Origin: Colletes latitarsis
Taxonomy: Eukaryota; Arthropoda; Insecta; Hymenoptera; Colletidae
Reading direction: 5' to 3'
Assembly: GCF_051014445.1 (NCBI RefSeq)
Contig: NC_135134.1
Span: 24,741,672 to 24,805,671 of the forward strand
DNA length: 64,000 bases
This document shows, one piece after another, positions 61,669 through 64,000 of this stretch (position 1 is the first letter of the stretch; every line of letters starts with the position of its first letter). A program made the position numbers and the translations under genes. The notes beneath the pieces are model-generated. The model saw only the letters and a list, made by a program, of their open reading frames with translations. It was not told the origin of the DNA and made no database searches.

Positions 61669-62549
61669 AAAAAACCCAGGATCTGTTCAACAAGTATGTG
61701 AAAAATGCGAAAGTATGACCCTGATGTGGGCAAATCCCAGACCTATCCCAGACCTATCTTGCATTGTCCTCTAAAATATTGATCGAAACCAGGTTTAATT
61801 GACTGTTTCGGTGTGGTACCGCATTACTACGTGATCCAATCCAGAAATAGCCCAGGATCTAGCCATGAAGTATGAGAAATATGCGAAAGTATGAGCCTGA
61901 TCAGGGCAAATCCTAGACCTAACCCAGACCTAACTTGCGTTGTCCTCTAAGATATTGATGGAAACCAGGTTTAATTGATTGTTTCAGTGTTGTACTTCAT
62001 TACTACGTGATGCAATCCAGAAAAAGCCCAGGATCTAGCCATCAAGTATGAGAAATATGCGAAAGTATGAGCCTGACGAGAGCAAATTCTAGACCTAACC
62101 CAGACCTAACATGCGTTATCCTCTAAAATATTTATCAAGACCAGGTTTAATTGATTGCTTCAGTGTGGTCCCACATTACTACGTGATCCAAAGCAGAAAA
62201 AACCCAGGATCCGTTCAACAGGTATGTGAAGAATGCGATAGAATGAGTCTGATGAGTGAAAATCCCAGGACTTACCTAGACCTAACATGCGTTATCCTCA
62301 AGAATGTTGATCGAAACCTGGTTTAATCGACTGTTTCAGTGTGGTACCACATTACTATGTGGTCCAAACCAGAAAATCGCCCCGGATCTATCCATGAAGT
62401 ATAAGAAATGTGCGAAGGTATGAGCCTGATGAGGGCAAATCCTAGACCTAACCCAGACGTAACATGCGTTATCATCTAAAATATTTATCAAGACCTGGTT
62501 TAATTGATTGTTTCAGTGTGGTACCACATTACTACGTGAACCATACCAG
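61669..62549 (+). repeat. 5-monomer higher-order repeat, copy 2
   Basis: The second tandem copy of the 881 bp unit, nearly identical to copy 1. Differences noticed include GCGATAGAATGAG near 62237 against GCGAAAGAATGAG. Confidence 0.85.
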
Positions 62550-63290
62550 AAAAAACCCAGGATCTGTTCAACAAGTATGTGAAAAATGCGAAAGTATGAC
62601 CCTGATGTGGGCAAATCCCAGACCTATCCCAGACCTATCTTGCATTGTCCTCTAAAATATTGATCGAAACCAGGTTTAATTGACTGTTTCGGTGTGGTAC
62701 CGCATTACTACGTGATCCAATCCAGAAATAGCCCAGGATCTAGCCATGAAGTATGAGAAATATGCGAAAGTATGAGCCTGATCAGGGCAAATCCTAGACC
62801 TAACCCAGACCTAACATGCGTTATCATCTAAAATATTAATGAAGACCTGGTTTATTTGAATGTTTCAGTGTGGTACCACATTACGACGTGATCCAAACCA
62901 GAAAAAACCCAGGATCCGTTCAACAAGTATGTGAAAAACGCGAACGCATGAGTCCGATGAGGGCAAATCCCAGACCTATCCCAGACCTAACTTGCGTTGT
63001 CCTCTAAGATATTGATGGAAACCAGGTTTAATTGATTGTTTCAGTGTTGTACTTCATTACTACGTGATGCAATCCAGAAAAAGCCCAGGATCTAGCCATC
63101 AAGTATGAGAAATATGCGAAAGTATGAGCCTGACGAGAGCAAATTCTAGACCTAACCCAGACCTAACATGCGTTATCCTCTAAAATATTTATCAAGACCA
63201 GGTTTAATTGATTGCTTCAGTGTGGTCCCACATTACTACGTGATCCAAAGCAGAAAAAACCCAGGATCCGTTCAACAAGTATGTGAAGAA
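62550..63290 (+). repeat. 5-monomer higher-order repeat, copy 3, with an extra monomer
   Basis: The third copy follows the pattern to about 62810. It then contains one extra monomer (marker ATTAATGAAGACC) before the pattern resumes near 63000 at an offset of 6 instead of 5 monomers. It leaves the pattern at about 63290. Confidence 0.65.
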
Positions 63291-64000
63291 TGCGAAAGTA
63301 TGAGGCTGATGCGTGAAAATCCCAGGCCAAACGTAGACCTGACATGCGTTATCCTCTAAAATATTGATCGAAACCAGGTTTAATTGACTGTTTCAGCGTG
63401 GTACCACATTACTACGTGATCCAAACCAGAAAAAACCCAGGATGCGTTCAACAAGTATGCGAAGAATGCGAAGGTATGAGTCTGGTGCGTGAAAATCCCA
63501 GGCCTAACCTAGACCTAACATGCGTTATCCTCAAAAATATTGATCGAAACCTGGTTTAATCGACTGTTTGAGTGTGGTACCACATTACTACGTGACCCAA
63601 ACCAGAAAAAACCCAGGATCTGTTCAACAAGTATGTGAAAAACGCGAAAGTATGAGCCTGATGAGGGCAAATCCCAGACCTATCCCAGACCAAACTTGCG
63701 TTATCCTCTAAAATATTGATCGAAACCAGGTTTAATCGACTGTTTCAGTGTGGTCCCACATTACTACGTGATCCAAACCAGAAAAAACCCAGGATCCGTT
63801 CAACAAGTATGTGAAGAATGCGAAAGTATGAGGCTGATGCGTGAAAATCCCAGGCCAAACGTAGACCTGACATGCGTTATCCTCTAAAATATTGATCGAA
63901 ACCAGGTTTAATTGACTGTTTCAGCGTGGTACCACATTACTACGTGATACAATCCAGAAAAAGCCCAGGATCTAGCCATGAAGTATGAGAAATATGCGAA

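Larger units (their letters stand above)
29120..64000 (+). repeat. 176 bp satellite DNA, right array
   Basis: This is the same satellite family, orientation and register as the left array. It resumes immediately after the retrotransposon with the ATGAG target duplication and runs to the window edge, about 198 monomers. The stretch from about 33 to 57 kb is richer in monomers with TCAAAAATATTTATCAAG, GAACCATACC and GCGCGATCC. From about 58 kb onward the monomer classes and their order again resemble those at 2-12 kb of the left array. A few monomers differ in length by 1-3 bp, for example those reading AAAAAGCCAGGATC. No other transposon or gene was found in this nearly 35 kb. Confidence 0.97.

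Overview
This 64 kb window looks like animal heterochromatin. It is a megasatellite-scale tandem array of a ~176 bp monomer, interrupted once by a young LTR retrotransposon of the BEL/Pao group. BEL/Pao elements are known only from metazoans and are common in insects. Together with the primer-binding site (complementary to an animal-type tRNA-Tyr 3' end), this suggests an insect or other arthropod. The species cannot be named from the sequence. No host protein gene, rRNA or tRNA gene, or CRISPR array was seen.

Layout: (1) 1-22561, satellite array, roughly 128 monomers, all head-to-tail on the same strand. (2) 22562-29119, one retrotransposon of 6558 bp. It has 1713 bp and 1712 bp LTRs (TG...CA ends), a 5 bp target duplication ATGAG, a primer-binding site, one intact gag reading frame (489 codons), decayed and internally deleted pol remnants, and a polypurine tract. 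(3) 29125-64000, the same satellite in the same orientation, roughly 198 monomers, continuing past the window edge.

The satellite is organised into many short-lived higher-order repeats (HORs): an 11-monomer unit (1938 bp), a 7-monomer unit (1233 bp), a 5-monomer unit (881 bp) and a 3-monomer unit (529 bp), with longer-range copies at offsets of about 4.0-6.2 kb. Most monomers carry a perfect 12 bp palindrome (TGTGGTACCACA) that is destroyed in one monomer class. The many 63-, 71- and 81-codon open frames are by-products of the monomer sequence, not genes.

The retrotransposon sits inside one copy of the 7-monomer HOR. The neighbouring copies carry the empty site, and removing the element plus one ATGAG restores a normal monomer. 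Its LTRs differ by four substitutions and one 1-bp indel. It is therefore a recent insertion, yet it has no usable protease, reverse transcriptase or integrase. It fits a gag-only, non-autonomous lineage moved by enzymes from a related element. A structured ~80 bp LTR segment is repeated inside the element with changes that keep the predicted fold, and this is the most intriguing non-coding signal here. I found no convincing novel multi-gene system.
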